Notes: generated by a model not told the origin, from the sequence alone. A stretch of DNA of 64,000 bases from Euborellia annulipes (GCA_023213315.1 JAKCPI010001727.1:23823-87822), one strand, 5' to 3'; counted from the first letter of the stretch, positions 28,767 to 40,440 are shown. Translations and numbers: made by a program.

Positions 28767-30608
28767 ATGAATTTGAACAGATATTTAAATCTTTGTTTGT
28801 GCATTTTATCTTCATATGCTAATATTGAAAACATTGAATTGATGACGTCTTTGGATTTTGAATTCCTGATGTATTGGGTTAATAAACATTTCGATTCTAA
28901 TCAAGAAACCTACTTATATATCGGAGATTTTATTAATGATGACACAAATGAATTAGCCAAGCAAATAAATTTGAAGATGAATGGAATCTATATAATAAAC
29001 TTTCACAACTATCTTTATACAAATTCGAGCCGAGAATCACCAGGTAAAAACATTTTTTATATCGAACCTATGTTTTGGTTAGACATGGCTTATAATTCAC
29101 TCGATAATATTATTTTCTACTATCAAAACGAGTATAAAAAACTAAATGACAATTGTGACTCTACATATGCGTATTTACAAAATAAAGATTTGAGGTGGAA
29201 AGATTACTCTCATGTATTCAGAACTTTGTATATTTTCTACATGCCAGATAATTGTGATGATAAATATAAAATATTTATTAGGAAACCTTGGGAAAAGAAT
29301 CATACTGAACTAACAGATAGTTATGAATCACTGTATTTTCACCGACCCAATTTAGAAGGTAGCACTCTTTCCTATATTAACAAGAAAAGCCTGAAAGATG
29401 AAATGACATTAGAAGGAAAAGATGTAGCAATCAGAGACTATGTTCTTGAAAAATGGAACGCTACAGAAGGGAAGTTTAAATTATCGGATACTGATATGTA
29501 TGTATCAAGAGAGCCAGGCTTATCAAAGGATGACTCGAATGCTTATCATATGATGTCTTTATGTGTGGTCGTTCATAAAAGTCCCACTCTTGAACCTTGG
29601 AATGTGATTATTAGAAGTTTTCATTGGAAAGTTTGGATGTGCTGTTGGATAACTTTGATATTGTGTGTAATCGCCTGGTATTTAATTGAAACTTTTACAA
29701 AATCTAAACCTAAAAGTTTAACAAGATTAATCACAAATTTTGGACAAATCTATAGTCTATTTTGGTCTGAACCCGTTCATTGGCTGGGTAAGGTAACGCA
29801 CATTTCAGAAAGGATTCTAACAGTGACTTTGATGTTTGTTTCCATTATTCTCCTCTCCGGACTACAATCAAGTTTGTTTTCTTTGATCAACTCTCCTGGG
29901 ACATATCCAGATATCAACACTTTGGAGGAATTAAAAAACTCTAAAATAGAGATTTTTTGTAAATTCAATGAGATTTGCAATTCTTTCTTTGGGCGAGCTA
30001 TGTTTGAATCTGATCTTGTTTCAATGGAATTAGGTAAGCGCTGGAATGTGAAGTATTTATATGTGAATATCTCTTATTTCTTAGATAACATGCCGCAAGA
30101 GATTTTTAAAGACATATTATCTTACGTTAATTTAAATAAAACTCATGATGGCATTATCGCACATTTTGAATTTCATCCAAATGTTTCAGTAAATGATGTT
30201 TATCTTAATTCTAATATTTCTTTTATCATGCCATGTGCTGAAGCTCGGAATACACTATCGTCAATTAGAATATATTCTGCGGAATTGCATATTGTAGAAG
30301 AGATTTTGGGCGTTTTTCCTTTGCTTTACAAAGGCTATAGCCATAATTTGATTTTTCCAAAAGAACTTGGAGAAATTCTTTTCAGCTTTTATGAGAATGG
30401 AATTGCTCAATGGTTGGATCATATGGACGAATGGAGGAAATTAATTAAACAGATAATGCAAAATAGACATTTTCCAAATTCTAAGGTTCGTGTTTTTGCT
30501 TTTGCCGATCTAGAAGGAGCATTTATTATTCTATTAATAGGAAATACTTTCGCAACTGTAGTGTTCATAATAGAACTAATTTCTGCTACAACGAAGCGAT
30601 GGAATTAA
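28767..30608 (+). CDS. Divergent ionotropic receptor (subfamily B)
   Basis: Intact, 613 residues. Signal peptide about 1-18 (LNLCLCILSSYA). N-terminal block YWVNKHFDSNQETYLYIGD, RTLYIFYMPDNCDDKYKIF. S1 VSREPGLSKDDSNAYHMMSL, M1 290-312 (WITLILCVIAWYLIETF), pore SLFWSEPVHW, M2 SERILTVTLMFVSIILLSGL, S2 shorter than in subfamily A because the FIPDPLL insertion is missing, M3 585-606, tail ATTKRWN. Living relative of the fossils upstream of the subfamily A genes, judged by promoter and 5' codons. Chemosensory channel subunit by family. Ligand unknown. Confidence 0.9.
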   Translation: MNLNRYLNLCLCILSSYANIENIELMTSLDFEFLMYWVNKHFDSNQETYLYIGDFINDDTNELAKQINLKMNGIYIINFHNYLYTNSSRESPGKNIFYIEPMFWLDMAYNSLDNIIFYYQNEYKKLNDNCDSTYAYLQNKDLRWKDYSHVFRTLYIFYMPDNCDDKYKIFIRKPWEKNHTELTDSYESLYFHRPNLEGSTLSYINKKSLKDEMTLEGKDVAIRDYVLEKWNATEGKFKLSDTDMYVSREPGLSKDDSNAYHMMSLCVVVHKSPTLEPWNVIIRSFHWKVWMCCWITLILCVIAWYLIETFTKSKPKSLTRLITNFGQIYSLFWSEPVHWLGKVTHISERILTVTLMFVSIILLSGLQSSLFSLINSPGTYPDINTLEELKNSKIEIFCKFNEICNSFFGRAMFESDLVSMELGKRWNVKYLYVNISYFLDNMPQEIFKDILSYVNLNKTHDGIIAHFEFHPNVSVNDVYLNSNISFIMPCAEARNTLSSIRIYSAELHIVEEILGVFPLLYKGYSHNLIFPKELGEILFSFYENGIAQWLDHMDEWRKLIKQIMQNRHFPNSKVRVFAFADLEGAFIILLIGNTFATVVFIIELISATTKRWN

Positions 30609-31340
30609 TTGAGGTAACAAAAACTATTAATTTTTTATACATTTTTATAAATATGTAATAATTGCTCAAGTTATGATTTCTAGACTTACTGGTAGTTGAA
30701 AAAAAAAACTCTAAGAAATCCACGCAGCTTCTTGATGTGGTGTACTTTTCTTATAGTCAGTTAACTCACAGCAGCTCCTTACAATTCTTAGAGTAACACG
30801 TGGAACGTTAACTCTTATATTTCAACCATAAATAAATTCCACTGCATTTTTTTTTAATAAAAATATCGGTCGTCTCTATGGAAAATATTTTCTTGTATAT
30901 TTATTACATTACACTGATTTTGATGTACTACAGAATTAAAAAATAAAAATATTCATTTATTTTCAAAAACTTCCTATTGTTTTTTTCATTAACTGGAATA
31001 CATTTTTATAAATATTTAAGATTTGTTCGTGTCATGTTTAGGTTTCTAGACATAGTTAAAAAAAAAACTCTTGAGAAATCCACCCAGCTTCTTGGTAGTG
31101 GTGTCATTTTTTTGTAATCACTTAGCTCACACCAGGCCTTTACATTTCTCTGAGTAACACCTGAAACGTTAAGTCAAATTTCAACCATAAATGAATTCAA
31201 TACCAGTCCACGCAGTTTCTGGATGTGTTGTCCTTTTCTTGTATTTTTAAATAAAAATATCGGACGTATCCAAGGAAAATATCTTCCTGTATATTATATT
31301 ACGCTGATTTTGATCTTCTACAGAGGTTTTTCAAGATATA
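30609..31340. repeat. 3'-flank block in two tandem copies
   Basis: Copy 1 (30630-30960) and copy 2 (31000-31335) share TACATTTTTATAAATAT, GAGAAATCCAC with CAGCTTCTTG, TTAGCTCACACCAG-type sequence, GAGTAACAC and the TATATTACACTGATTTTGAT tract. The block occurs once after most other subfamily B genes (34160, 37530, 40480, 46330, 49880) and at 60500. Two copies suggest a lost gene between them. Confidence 0.7.
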
Positions 31341-31443
31341 TTATAATTTAATTGGGCCAATAAATGGATGACATCAGGAACACTAACATTTAGGAATTGG
31401 TGTTCATTGAAAAAGAATTATATCATGGGTATTTATGTGTAGG

Positions 31444-31815
31444 GGCTCGCTGATGTGGTGGTCTAGGGTGTCGGCTTTCTACAAAGAAGATCCCTGTTCA
31501 AACCCTGGAGTGTGAGGGATTTTTTCATTTAATAAAAATATTTATCCTCAAGCAAGCCCTCGATTGGAATATAGGATCTCACCACAATAGTCCCCAGGCA
31601 AGGGAGTTGCTGTGATATCACGTCCTGTGGAAGGGACGTCAAGAAAGTTCCCTTTCAGTGATGCATTCTTCGAAAGTAGTCAGTGCTGAGCGAGTCCCTC
31701 CTCAAACTAAGACATCCTCCAGAGCATAAAAGAAGTTGGAGAAAAGGAGCCGGGTGGAACCAGAAATAAGGATTAGTTCACTAGCTAGAGACGAAAACAG
31801 GAGTTAGAGAGGAAG
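31444..31815 (+). mobile_element. tRNA-derived SINE, family 1
   Basis: GGCTCGCTGATGTGGTGGTC (A-box region) and TGTTCAAACCC (B box), followed by the body found inverted at 13874 (CACGTCCTGTGGAAGGGACG, GTGATGCATTCTTCGAAAGT). The body seems to continue to about 31815 (GGATTAGTTCACTAGCTAGA), a piece also present inverted at 50975-51050. Confidence 0.78.
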
Positions 31816-31949
31816 TAATGTAACTTCACGGGGTGCCGGTAGATGATAAGTAGACGCAACTCACGGCTCTTAAGATAAATAAGATGGCGACATTTAAGGG
31901 TATAATGGTGAGAATTTCAGAAAAAATTATTCTTTGAGTGAAGTTTGCA

Positions 31950-32060
31950 TGAAAAACAGCCTCAATATAGCCTACAATAAATCTTCAATTGGAGTATATT
32001 TTTGATGAGATCTTGGGTGTTATTCCTTCACTTTAGCAAAGGAAATACGTTATCGGAGAG
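31950..32060 (+). pseudogene. Fossil IR S2 fragment
   Basis: GATGAGATCTTGGGTGTTAT with TCCTTCACTTTAGCAAAGG corresponds to the conserved EEILGVFPLLYKGY block, with a stop in place of Leu. It is preceded by GTTTGCATGAAAAAC, a join found also in the fossils at 35340, 43180 and 61020. So this relic was present in an ancestral array unit. Confidence 0.7.
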
Positions 32061-32240
32061 TATTTTCATTTTTGGTGAAATCAATTAAGAACTAATATCA
32101 TTTATTTTATCGATTGGCGAGGGTAGAGAATTAGTCTCAATGTCTAAAGTATAATTAAAATATATAATGATGATAATCATAGTAATGGATAGAGATAATT
32201 ATTTGAAGTAAAATCATTAAGTAATATTGAGAAGGGTCAA

Positions 32241-32304
32241 ACATGCAATAGTCTTAATTTATTCTTTGAGTTGACTTTATGATACAAATAGAAAAGGGTT
32301 AAAA
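32241..32304 (+). promoter_or_regulatory. Promoter: CATGCAAT box plus altered initiator
   Basis: ACATGCAATAGTCTTAATTT, then TTGAGTTGACTTTATGATAC: the usual TCAGT reads TGAGT here. Distance from its A to the ATG is 36 nt. A weakened initiator would fit a gene that is also frameshifted. Confidence 0.45.
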
Positions 32305-34156
32305 ATGAATTTATTCCCTTGCTTGAATGTTTGTTGGTTTATTTTATCTTCGTATGCTGAGATTGAAGAAATTGAGTTGAAGACTTCTTTAGATTTCGAT
32401 TATTTGATGAGTTGGATTGACAAACATTTTGATCCTAATCAAGAAATTTATGTCTATTTGAATATGGAATATGAAAATGTTAATGAATTAACAAAGAAAG
32501 TCAATTCAAAAATGTATGGAACCTTGATAAAAAACGTTAACGATTTAGATAATAAATTGATTCGAGAAGCTCCAGGCATGAATATTTTAATAATCAATCC
32601 GGAGATAGTGTGGGAAATGAATTTCGACCCGTTGGATAGGATTATCATGTTCTTTGATGATAAAAAAATTGTCAAAAACATTTATGAAAACATTCTATTG
32701 TTTGACGTCAAATATTTTGTGAATGAATACACTAATCTCTTTAGAACTTTGTATATCTTCAACATGGCAAATAATTGTGATGATAAATATAAAATATTTA
32801 TTAGAAAGTCTTGGGAAAAGAATCATACTGAACTAACGGGATCTTATGAATCTCTGTATTTTCACCGACCCAATTTAGAAGGTAGCACTCTTTCCTATAT
32901 TGCGAAGAAAACACTAAAAGAAGAAATTAAATTAGAAGGGAAAGATGTAGCAATCAGAGACTATATTCTTCATAAATGGAACGCAATGGAGGGGGGAGTT
33001 CAAATTGTCAGATTTTGATATATATGTATCAAGAGAGCCCGGGTTTACAAAAGAATTCTTAAAAGCTTATCATATGATGTCTTTATGTGTGGTGGTTCAT
33101 AAAAGTCCAACTCTGGAACCTTGGGATGTGATTATTAGAGGTTTTCACTGGAAAGTTTGGATGTGGTGTTGTATAACGTTGGTGTTCTCTGTGATTGCCT
33201 GGTTCTGGATTGAAAATTCTGTAAGATTTCTACCTAAAACTTTATCAAAATTCATCAAAAATTTTGGACAAATCTATAGTCTATTTTGGTCTGAACCTGT
33301 TCATTGGCTGGGTAAGGTAACGCACATTTCAGAAAGGATTCTAACAGTGACTTTGATGTTTGTTTCCATTATTCTCCTCTCCGGACTACAATCAAGTTTG
33401 TTCTCTTTGATCAACTCTCCTGGAACTTATCCAGATATCAACACTCTGGAGAAATTAAAAAACTCTAAAAAAGAGATTTTCTGTAAATTCAATGAAATTT
33501 GTGATTTTTTATTTGGCAGGAATAAGGTTGAGCCAGATCCATTTTTACAACTGTTGGGTAAACTCTGGAACGTGACTTATATCGAGATGAATGCAGCACT
33601 TTTCTTGTATAAAATTCCACGGGATATGATTTTTGAATTCCTTTCTTTAAACTTAACAGGACTCGATTTTGAAAATAGCTCTATCATATATTTTGAATTG
33701 CATCCAAATGTTTCACTAAATGATGTTTATCTTAATTCTAATATTTCTTTAATCATGCCATGTGCTGAAGCTCGGAATACTCTTTCTTCCATTGAAATAT
33801 ATTCTAAAAAATTGCATATTATAGAAGAGATCTTGGGTGTGTTTCCACTACTTTATAAAGGTTATTATAAAAATTTAATATTTCCTAAAGAACTTGGAGA
33901 AATTCTTTTAAGATTTTATGAGAATGGAATTGCCCAATGGTTGGATCATATTGACGAATGGAGGAAATTAATTAAACAGATAATTCAAAATAGAAATTTT
34001 CCAAATTCTAAGGTTCGTGTTTTTGTTTTTGAGGATTTAGAAGGAGCATTTATTATTCTATTAATAGGAAATATTCTCGCTACTGTAATGTTCATAATAG
34101 AACTAATTTCTGCAAAACTAAGCGATGGAATAAATCGAGGTTATAAAAACTATTAA
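32305..34156 (+). pseudogene. Ionotropic receptor with a +1 frameshift in a G run (subfamily B)
   Basis: The first frame (32305-33018) gives signal peptide NVCWFILSSYA, SWIDKHFDPNQEIYVYLN and RTLYIFNMANNCDDKYKIF. An extra G in GGAGGGGGGAG (about 32988-32997; relatives GAGGGAGAG) shifts the frame just before S1. The second frame (33005-34156) carries S1, M1 (ITLVFSVIAWFWIENSV), pore SLFWSEPVHW, M2, S2 and M3. A 1-bp deletion near 34112 also changes the tail from KTKRWNK to LSDGINRGYKNY. Otherwise complete. The lesion in a homopolymer leaves sequencing error possible. Confidence 0.85.
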
Positions 34157-34440
34157 TCTTTTATACATTTTTATAAATATGTAAGAATTGATCTTGTCAA
34201 GTTATGATTTCTAGACTTAGTTGAAAAAAAAAACTCGGAGAAATCCACCCAGCTTCTTAATGTGGTGTACTTTTCTTATAGTCAGTTAACTCACACCAGC
34301 TCCTTACAATTTTTGAAGTAACATGTAACATATCGGTCGTCTCCTCGGAAAATCTCTTCCTGTATATTACATTACTCTGGTTTTGATGTACTACAGAATA
34401 AAAAACATAAAAATAAAAGATATTATTATTTATTTTCAAA
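34157..34440. repeat. 3'-flank block (one copy)
   Basis: Same block as at 30630, but missing about 60 bp of its middle. No gene. Confidence 0.65.
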
Positions 34441-34860
34441 AACTGCCTTACAGCTGTCACACATTTACAGCACAGTGTACCAAACTCTTCTCTATAATTA
34501 AGCCACATGCCCATGAAGAAGGCATATTTGTAGAGATCCGATCCAGTAATTTCGGCCGTCTGACGTAAAGGTCAATGTATATATTTGTTATTGTTAAGTT
34601 CACACATTCTATGTAAGGAGGATCTTTTAAAAAAATTATTGTCAGAATGTGGAAGGTAAAAGAGGCGCTGTAAGTAATCCTGATATGTGTGTGAAAGTTA
34701 AGGAGGGACAAGAAATTTGTATCATCCAGTTCCGCTACCAAGCTTTGAGAGGTGAATGAGTGAATGATCTATTATATTCATTTGCTCTGACTCTTGGAGC
34801 ATTTCAAAATTACAGTTTAGCTCTGTACAAAAATTATATTGAATAAATTATAAGATATAT
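34441..34860. other. Unassigned spacer
   Basis: No similarity to other spacers that I can see. Two overlapping short open frames on opposite strands are not convincing. Confidence 0.35.
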
Positions 34861-34869
34861 ATATCATTA

Positions 34870-35030
34870 TGCAAAAAAAAAAAAAAAAAAAAGAAGGGAA
34901 AGGGGGGGGGGGGAGAGGAGGGGGGGGGGGGAAGAGAAGGGGGGGGGGAGAGAGGGGAGGGGGGGGAGGGGGAGGGGGGGGAGGAAAAGGAGAAAGGAGA
35001 GAGGGGAGGGGGGATTGGGAAAGGGTGAAT
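34870..35030. repeat. Purine-only low-complexity tract (poly-A then poly-G/GA)
   Basis: About 18 A, then about 150 bases of almost only G with scattered A. Translation gives Gly/Arg/Lys or, in reverse, Pro/Ser/Phe runs that are not genes. May be a real polypurine satellite or a poorly resolved sequence. Confidence 0.6.
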
Positions 35031-35340
35031 GGGAGACCACGGGTCAATAGTCAAACTTAGAGACGACATTTGCACGATACAACACATTGATGATATTTAG
35101 TTTGGAATGTAATTAGGCAAATAAATAGATGACAATAAGAACACTAACATTTAGGTTTATTGATTATTTAAGCGAATTTATAGTATTATTCTAGAATTAG
35201 GTTAGAATTATTCTAGAATAGGTCTTCGGACCTTATACCCATTCAAAAAAAAAAAAAAATTATGATTTAGATTTTTGCAGGATGATGCAACTGTCGGTTC
35301 TTCGAATAAAACACAGTCAAACGCAGATAATTTCAAAAAA
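35031..35340. other. Array spacer
   Basis: GATGACAATAAGAACACTAA, CATTTAGG and TTATGATTTAGATTTTTGCA recur before the genes at 32305, 52450 and 61342. No gene. Confidence 0.5.
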
Positions 35341-35450
35341 TTAGTTATTCTTTAAGTAATATGCAATAAATAATCAATTGGAATATATTGTTGAAGAGAT
35401 CTTGGATGTTTTTCCTTAACTTTACAAAAGATATTCGTTATCGCTGACGA
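35341..35450 (+). pseudogene. Fossil IR S2 fragment
   Basis: CAATTGGAATATATTGTTGA, then AGAGATCTTGGATGTTTTTC and CTTAACTTTACAAAAGATAT: the HIVEEILGVFPLLYKGY block with a stop at the first Leu. Same position in the unit as at 31950. Confidence 0.7.
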
Positions 35451-35643
35451 CTTTCATTTATATTTAAATCAATTAGGAACTAATACCATTCATTTTATCG
35501 ATCAGGGAAAGTAGAGAACTAGATGCACAATGTCTAAAGTATAATTAATTAAATTAATGACTATAATTTATTAAATAATTATAGTAACAAGTGGAGTTAA
35601 TTATTTAGAGAAAGGAAAATCATTAATAACTAATAAGGGTAGA

Positions 35644-35709
35644 ACATGCAGTAGTATTAATTTATTTTTTTTCAGTTGAATTTATGATACAAAGAGAAAA
35701 GGTTTAAAA
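35644..35709 (+). promoter_or_regulatory. Promoter: CATGCAGT box plus initiator
   Basis: CATGCAGTAGTATTAATTTA and TCAGTTGAATTTATGATACA, with the initiator A 36 nt before the ATG. Confidence 0.5.
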
Positions 35710-37519
35710 ATGAATTTATTCCCTTGTTTAAATACTTTTTGGTTTATTTTATGTTCGTATGCTGAGATTGAAGAAATTGGATTGATAACTTCTATGGATT
35801 TTGATTATTTAATGGATTGGATTGAGAAACATTTTGATCCTAATCAAGAAACTTATGTCTATTTCAATATGGAATATGAAAATATAAATGAATTATCAAA
35901 GAAAATAAATTCAAAAATGAATGCAACCTACATAAAAAATGTTAAAGATTTTAATGCTAAATTGATTCTTGAATCTCCAGGAAAGAATATTTTTATAATC
36001 AACCCGGAGACAATAGTAGAATTATTAATAGATTTCCAACCGTTGGATAAGATTATCATGTTCTTTGATGATAAAGAAGTTGATTTTTACAAAAATATTT
36101 TTATTGATTACACTAAACTATTCAGAACTTTGTATATCTGCTACATGACTGATAATTGTGATGATAAATATAAAATATATATAAGAAAACCTTGGGATGA
36201 GAATTATACTGAACTAACGGGACCTTATGAATCTCTGTATTTTAATCGACCCAACTTAGAAGGTAGCGACACTTTCCTATATTAACAAGAAAACTCTAAA
36301 AGATGAAATGAAATTAGAAGGGAAAGATGTAGCAATCAGAGACTATATTCTTCAAAAATGGAACGCTACCGAGGGAGAGTTTAAAATGTCGGATACTGAG
36401 ATATATGTATCAAGAGAACCAGGGGTTACAAAAGAATTATCGAATGCTTATCATATGATGTCTTTGTGTGTGGTCGTTCATAAAAGTCCAACTCTTGAAC
36501 CTTGGAATGTGATTTTTAGAAGTTTTCACTGGAAAGTTTGGATGTGGTGTTGGATAACGTTGATATTGTGTGTAGTCGTCTGGTATTTAATTGAAACTTT
36601 TAAAAAATCTAAACCTAAAAGTTTAACAAGATTAATCATAAATTTTGGACAAATCTATAGTCTATTTTGGACTGAACCTGTTCATTGGTTGGATAAGATA
36701 ACGCACATTTCAGAAAGAATTCTAACAGTGACTTTGATGTTTGTTTCCATTATTCTCATCTCTGGACTACAATCAAGTTTGTTCTCTTTGATCAACTCTC
36801 CTGGAACTTATCCAGATATCAACACTCTGGAGAATTTAAAAAACTCTAAATTAGAGTTATTTTGTAAATTCAATGAAATTTGTAATTATCTATTTGCACA
36901 GAATATTTTTAAAAAGGACCCATTTTTACAACAGTTAGGCAAACTCTGGAACGTGAGTTATATCGAGATGAATTTTACATTTTTTTTGATTAATATACCA
37001 CGGGATATCCATTTGGAATTCCTTTATTCAAACTCTACATCACTCGATTATGTAAATGACTCTATAACATATTTTGAATTTCATCCAAATGTTTCAGTAA
37101 ATGATGTTTATCTTAATCCTAATATATCTTTAATCATGCCATGTGCTGAAGCTCGGGAAACTATTTCTTCCATTGAAATATATTCTAATAAATTGCATAT
37201 TTTAGAAGAGATCTTGGGTGTGTTTCCTCTACTTTATAAAGGATATTTTAAAAATTTAATATTTCCAAAAGAACTTGGGGAAATTCTTTTAAGATTTTAT
37301 GAGAATGGAATTGCCCAATGGTTGGATCATATTGACGAATGGAGGAAATTAATTAAACTGATAATTCCCAATAGAAATCGTTTAAATTCTAAGGTTAGTG
37401 TTTTTGTGTTTGAGGATCTAGAAGGGGCATTTATTATTCTATTAATAGGAAATACTCTCGCAACTGTAATATTCATAATAGAACTAATTTCTGCTAAAAC
37501 TAAGCGATGGAATAAATAA
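35710..37519 (+). pseudogene. Ionotropic receptor with a single +1 frameshift (subfamily B)
   Basis: First frame 35710-36285: signal peptide MNLFPCLNTFWFILCSYA, DWIEKHFDPNQETYVYFN, RTLYICYMTDNCDDKYKIY, RPNLEGSD. One base is inserted in GGTAGCGACACTTTCC (relatives GGTAGCACTCTTTCC, about 36270). The second frame, open to 37519, carries KLEGKDVAIRDYILQKWNA, S1, M1 WITLILCVVVWYLIETF, pore SLFWTEPVHW, M2, S2 and M3, tail KTKRWNK. No other lesion seen, so a recent null or an error. The S2 segment FLINIPRDIHLEFLYSNSTS is its most divergent part. Confidence 0.85.
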
Positions 37520-38400
37520 ATTCTTTTGCTAAAGCTATTAATTTTTTCATTACTTGGAATACATTTTTATAAATTGTCAATTAATTAATATTTATTTGCT
37601 TTCGTCAACATTATAGAAGTTTTGTTTTCTAGACCTAGACGAAAAAGATTCTGAGAAAGTCCACGCAGTTTCTGTATTTAGTGTCCTTTTCGGATAGTTA
37701 CTTAGCTCACACCACGTCGTTATTTTTCATGTAATGAGACATGGAACGTTAAAAAATATTTCAAACTGAATTCAAAAATAAAAAATTAAATCCCCAACAT
37801 TTTTAAATAAGAAATCAGACGTATCCACTAAACATCTCTATCGAATATTATATTACACTGATTTTGATGTACGAAAGAGTTTAAAATAAAAGATTTATTA
37901 TAAGGTAATGCAACTCTTGATCTTGAACCTTGAAGTCGTCACATAAAGACAATTAGTTTGTGGGAATTTTAAATTAAAAAACAATTTCATGAAACCACCC
38001 TTGATCTGCAATAAATCTTCAATCTTCCTGCCCAGATGGAAAACCTCGAAAACAGAGGAATGAATGATTAGAATGAAAAAGGAAGTAGAATACCCTTTTG
38101 AGTCCTTAAACCGGAAGTGAGTCTACAAATATCTACGACTGCGATGGTTGATGATGAGAATTTAAACTCATCAAGTAAATTATGTATATACGTATATACT
38201 TTGCGAGGGATATTGGTTATCGGAGACTGCTTCGATATATATTTGAATCGATTAGGATCTGATATCAATTATTTTATCGCACGGGGAGGCACAATATCTG
38301 AAGTATAATTAAATTAATTAATGACCACAAATTATTAAATAATTATAGAGATTATTAGAGATGATTATTTGGAGAAAAAAGATCATTAATAGATAATATT
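37520..38400. repeat. 3'-flank block and spacer with S2 relic
   Basis: 3'-flank block at 37530-37880 (GAGAAAGTCCACGCAGTTTC, TTAGCTCACACCACG). Near 38200-38290 a poorly preserved remnant of the spacer that follows the S2 fossil in other units (GGGATATTGGTTATCGGAGA, CTGATATCAATTATTTTATC). The insert at 37940-38160 is not matched. No gene. Confidence 0.55.
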
Positions 38401-38413
38401 AAGAAGGGTCAAA

Positions 38414-38483
38414 CATGCAATAGTACTGGGTATAAAATTATATTTTCAGTTCAATTTATGCTACAAATAGAAAAAGTTTAAAA
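38414..38483 (+). promoter_or_regulatory. Promoter: CATGCAAT box, TATA-like sequence and initiator
   Basis: CATGCAATAGTACTGGGTAT, AAAATTATA, then TCAGTTCAATTTATGCTACA, with the initiator A 36 nt before the ATG. TATAAAA at 38431 is only 17 bp from the initiator, too close for a standard TATA box. Confidence 0.45.
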
Positions 38484-40440
38484 ATGAATTTATTTCAGCG
38501 TTTAAATATTTGTTGGTTTATTTTATGTTCGTATGCTGAGTTTAAAGATATTAAACTGAAGACTTCTTTGAAATTAGATTTCTTGATGAGTTGGATTGAC
38601 AAACATTTTGATCCTAATCTAGAAACATATGTCTATTTTAATAAAGAATGTAAAAATATAAATGAATTATCAAAGAAATTAAATTCAAAAATGAATGGAA
38701 TGTTCATAAAAGACGTTAATATACCTACTGATAAAGTGTTTCGAGAAGCTGTAGGCAAGAATAGGTTAATAATTAATCCGGAAGAAGTGCTGCATAATAT
38801 AATGGAAATACAATCGTTGGATAAAATTATCATATTTTTTGAAAATAAAGAAGTTGGCAAAAATTTTTATTTTGAAAAACAGTTTTTTGTTGATTACACT
38901 AATCTCTTCAGAACTTTGTATATCTTTCATATGCAATACAATAATGAAGATAAATATGAAATATTTATTAGGAAACCTTGGGACAAGATTCATACTGAAC
39001 TAACAGGAACTTATGAATCTCTGTATTTTCATCGACCCAATTTAGAAGGTAGCACGCTTTCCTATTTTAACAAGAAAACTCTAAAAGATGAAATCACATT
39101 GGAAGGGAAAGATTTAGTAATCAGAGACTATATTCTTCAAAAATGGAACGCCATCGACGGAGGGTTTAAAAAGTCAGATACTGATATGTATGTATCAAGA
39201 GAACCAGGCTTTACAAAAGAATTCTCGAATGCTTATCATATGATGTCTCTATGTGTGGTCGTTCGTAAAAGTCCAACTCTTAAACCTTGGGATGTGATTT
39301 TTAGAAGTTTTCACTGGAAAGTTTGGATGTGGTGTTGGATAACGTTGGTGTTCTCTGTGATTGTCTGGTTCTTGATTGAAAATTTTGTAAGATTTCAACC
39401 TAAAACTTTATCAAGATTCATCGCAAATTTTGGACAAATCTATAGTTTATTTTGGTCTGAATCTGTTGGATAACGTTAGTATTGTCTGTGATTACCTGGT
39501 TTTTTATTAAAACTTTTGCAAGATCACAACCTAAAAGTTTATCAAGGTTAATCAAAAATTTTGGACAAATCTATAGTCTATTTTGGTCTGAACCTGTTCA
39601 TTGGTTGGTTAAGGTAACGCATATTTCAGAAAGGATTCTAACAGTGACTTTGATGTTTGTTTCCATTATTCTCCTCTCCGGACTACAATCAAGTTTGTTC
39701 TCTTTGATCAACTCTCCTGGAACTTATCCAGATATCAAAAGTCTGGAGGAATTAAAAAACTATAAATTAGAGATATTTTTTAAATTCAATGAAATTTGTG
39801 ATTTTTTTTTGGGTGGAATAGGTTTGAAGGTGATTTATTTTTACATCCGTTAGGTAAAATCTGGAACGTGAGTTATATCGAGATTAATATGACATTTTTC
39901 TTAATGAATATACCACGGGATATGATATTACAATTTAATAATAAAAACGAAATAGAACTCCGCAAAGTCATTAAAAGTGACTCGGTCAGATATATTGAAT
40001 TTCATCCAAATGTTTCACTAAATGATGTTTATCTTAATTCTAATATTTCTTTTATCATGCCATGTGCTGAAGCTCGGGATACTCTTTCTTCCATTGAAAT
40101 ATATTCTAATAAATTGCATATTTTAGAAGAGATCTTGGGTGTGTTTCCACTACTTTATAAAGGTTATTATAAAAATTTAATATTTCCAAAAGAACTTGGA
40201 GAAATTCTTTTAAGATTTTATGAGAATGGAATTGCTCAATGGTTGGATCATATTGACGAATGGAGGAAATTAATTAAACAAATAATTCAAAATAGAAATT
40301 TTCCAAATTCTAAGGTTCGTGTTTTTGTTTTTGAGGATCTAGAAGGGGCGTTTATTATTCTATTAATAGGAAATACTCTCGCAACTGTAATATTCATAAT
40401 AGAACTAATTTCTGCTAAAACTAAGCGATGGAATAAATAA
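38484..40440 (+). pseudogene. Recombinant IR pseudogene with duplicated M1 and frameshifts (subfamily B)
   Basis: The first frame (38484-39473) gives signal peptide, N-terminal domain, S1 and M1 of the FVRFQPKTLSRFIANFGQ type up to SLFWSESV. At GAATCTGTTGGATAACG (about 39462-39477) it jumps back to the start of a second M1 of the FARSQPKSLSRLIKNFGQ type, with a pore and M2 following in another frame (39482-39853). The first type matches the copy at 57194, the second the gene at 44471. A 1-bp loss in a T run near 39810 then breaks S2, and the last part (39868-40440) is open through M3. The second half is almost identical to the gene at 44471. Non-functional. Confidence 0.9.

Noticed and set aside
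34817..35087. Proline-rich or glycine/arginine-rich protein genes
   Set aside because: They are translations of a purine-only low-complexity tract in several frames and both strands.
38431..38437. TATA box (TATAAAA) for the copy at 38484, and TATAAAG for the one at 44471
   Set aside because: Only 17 bp from the initiator and absent from most other copies. The surrounding DNA is so AT-rich that such matches are expected.
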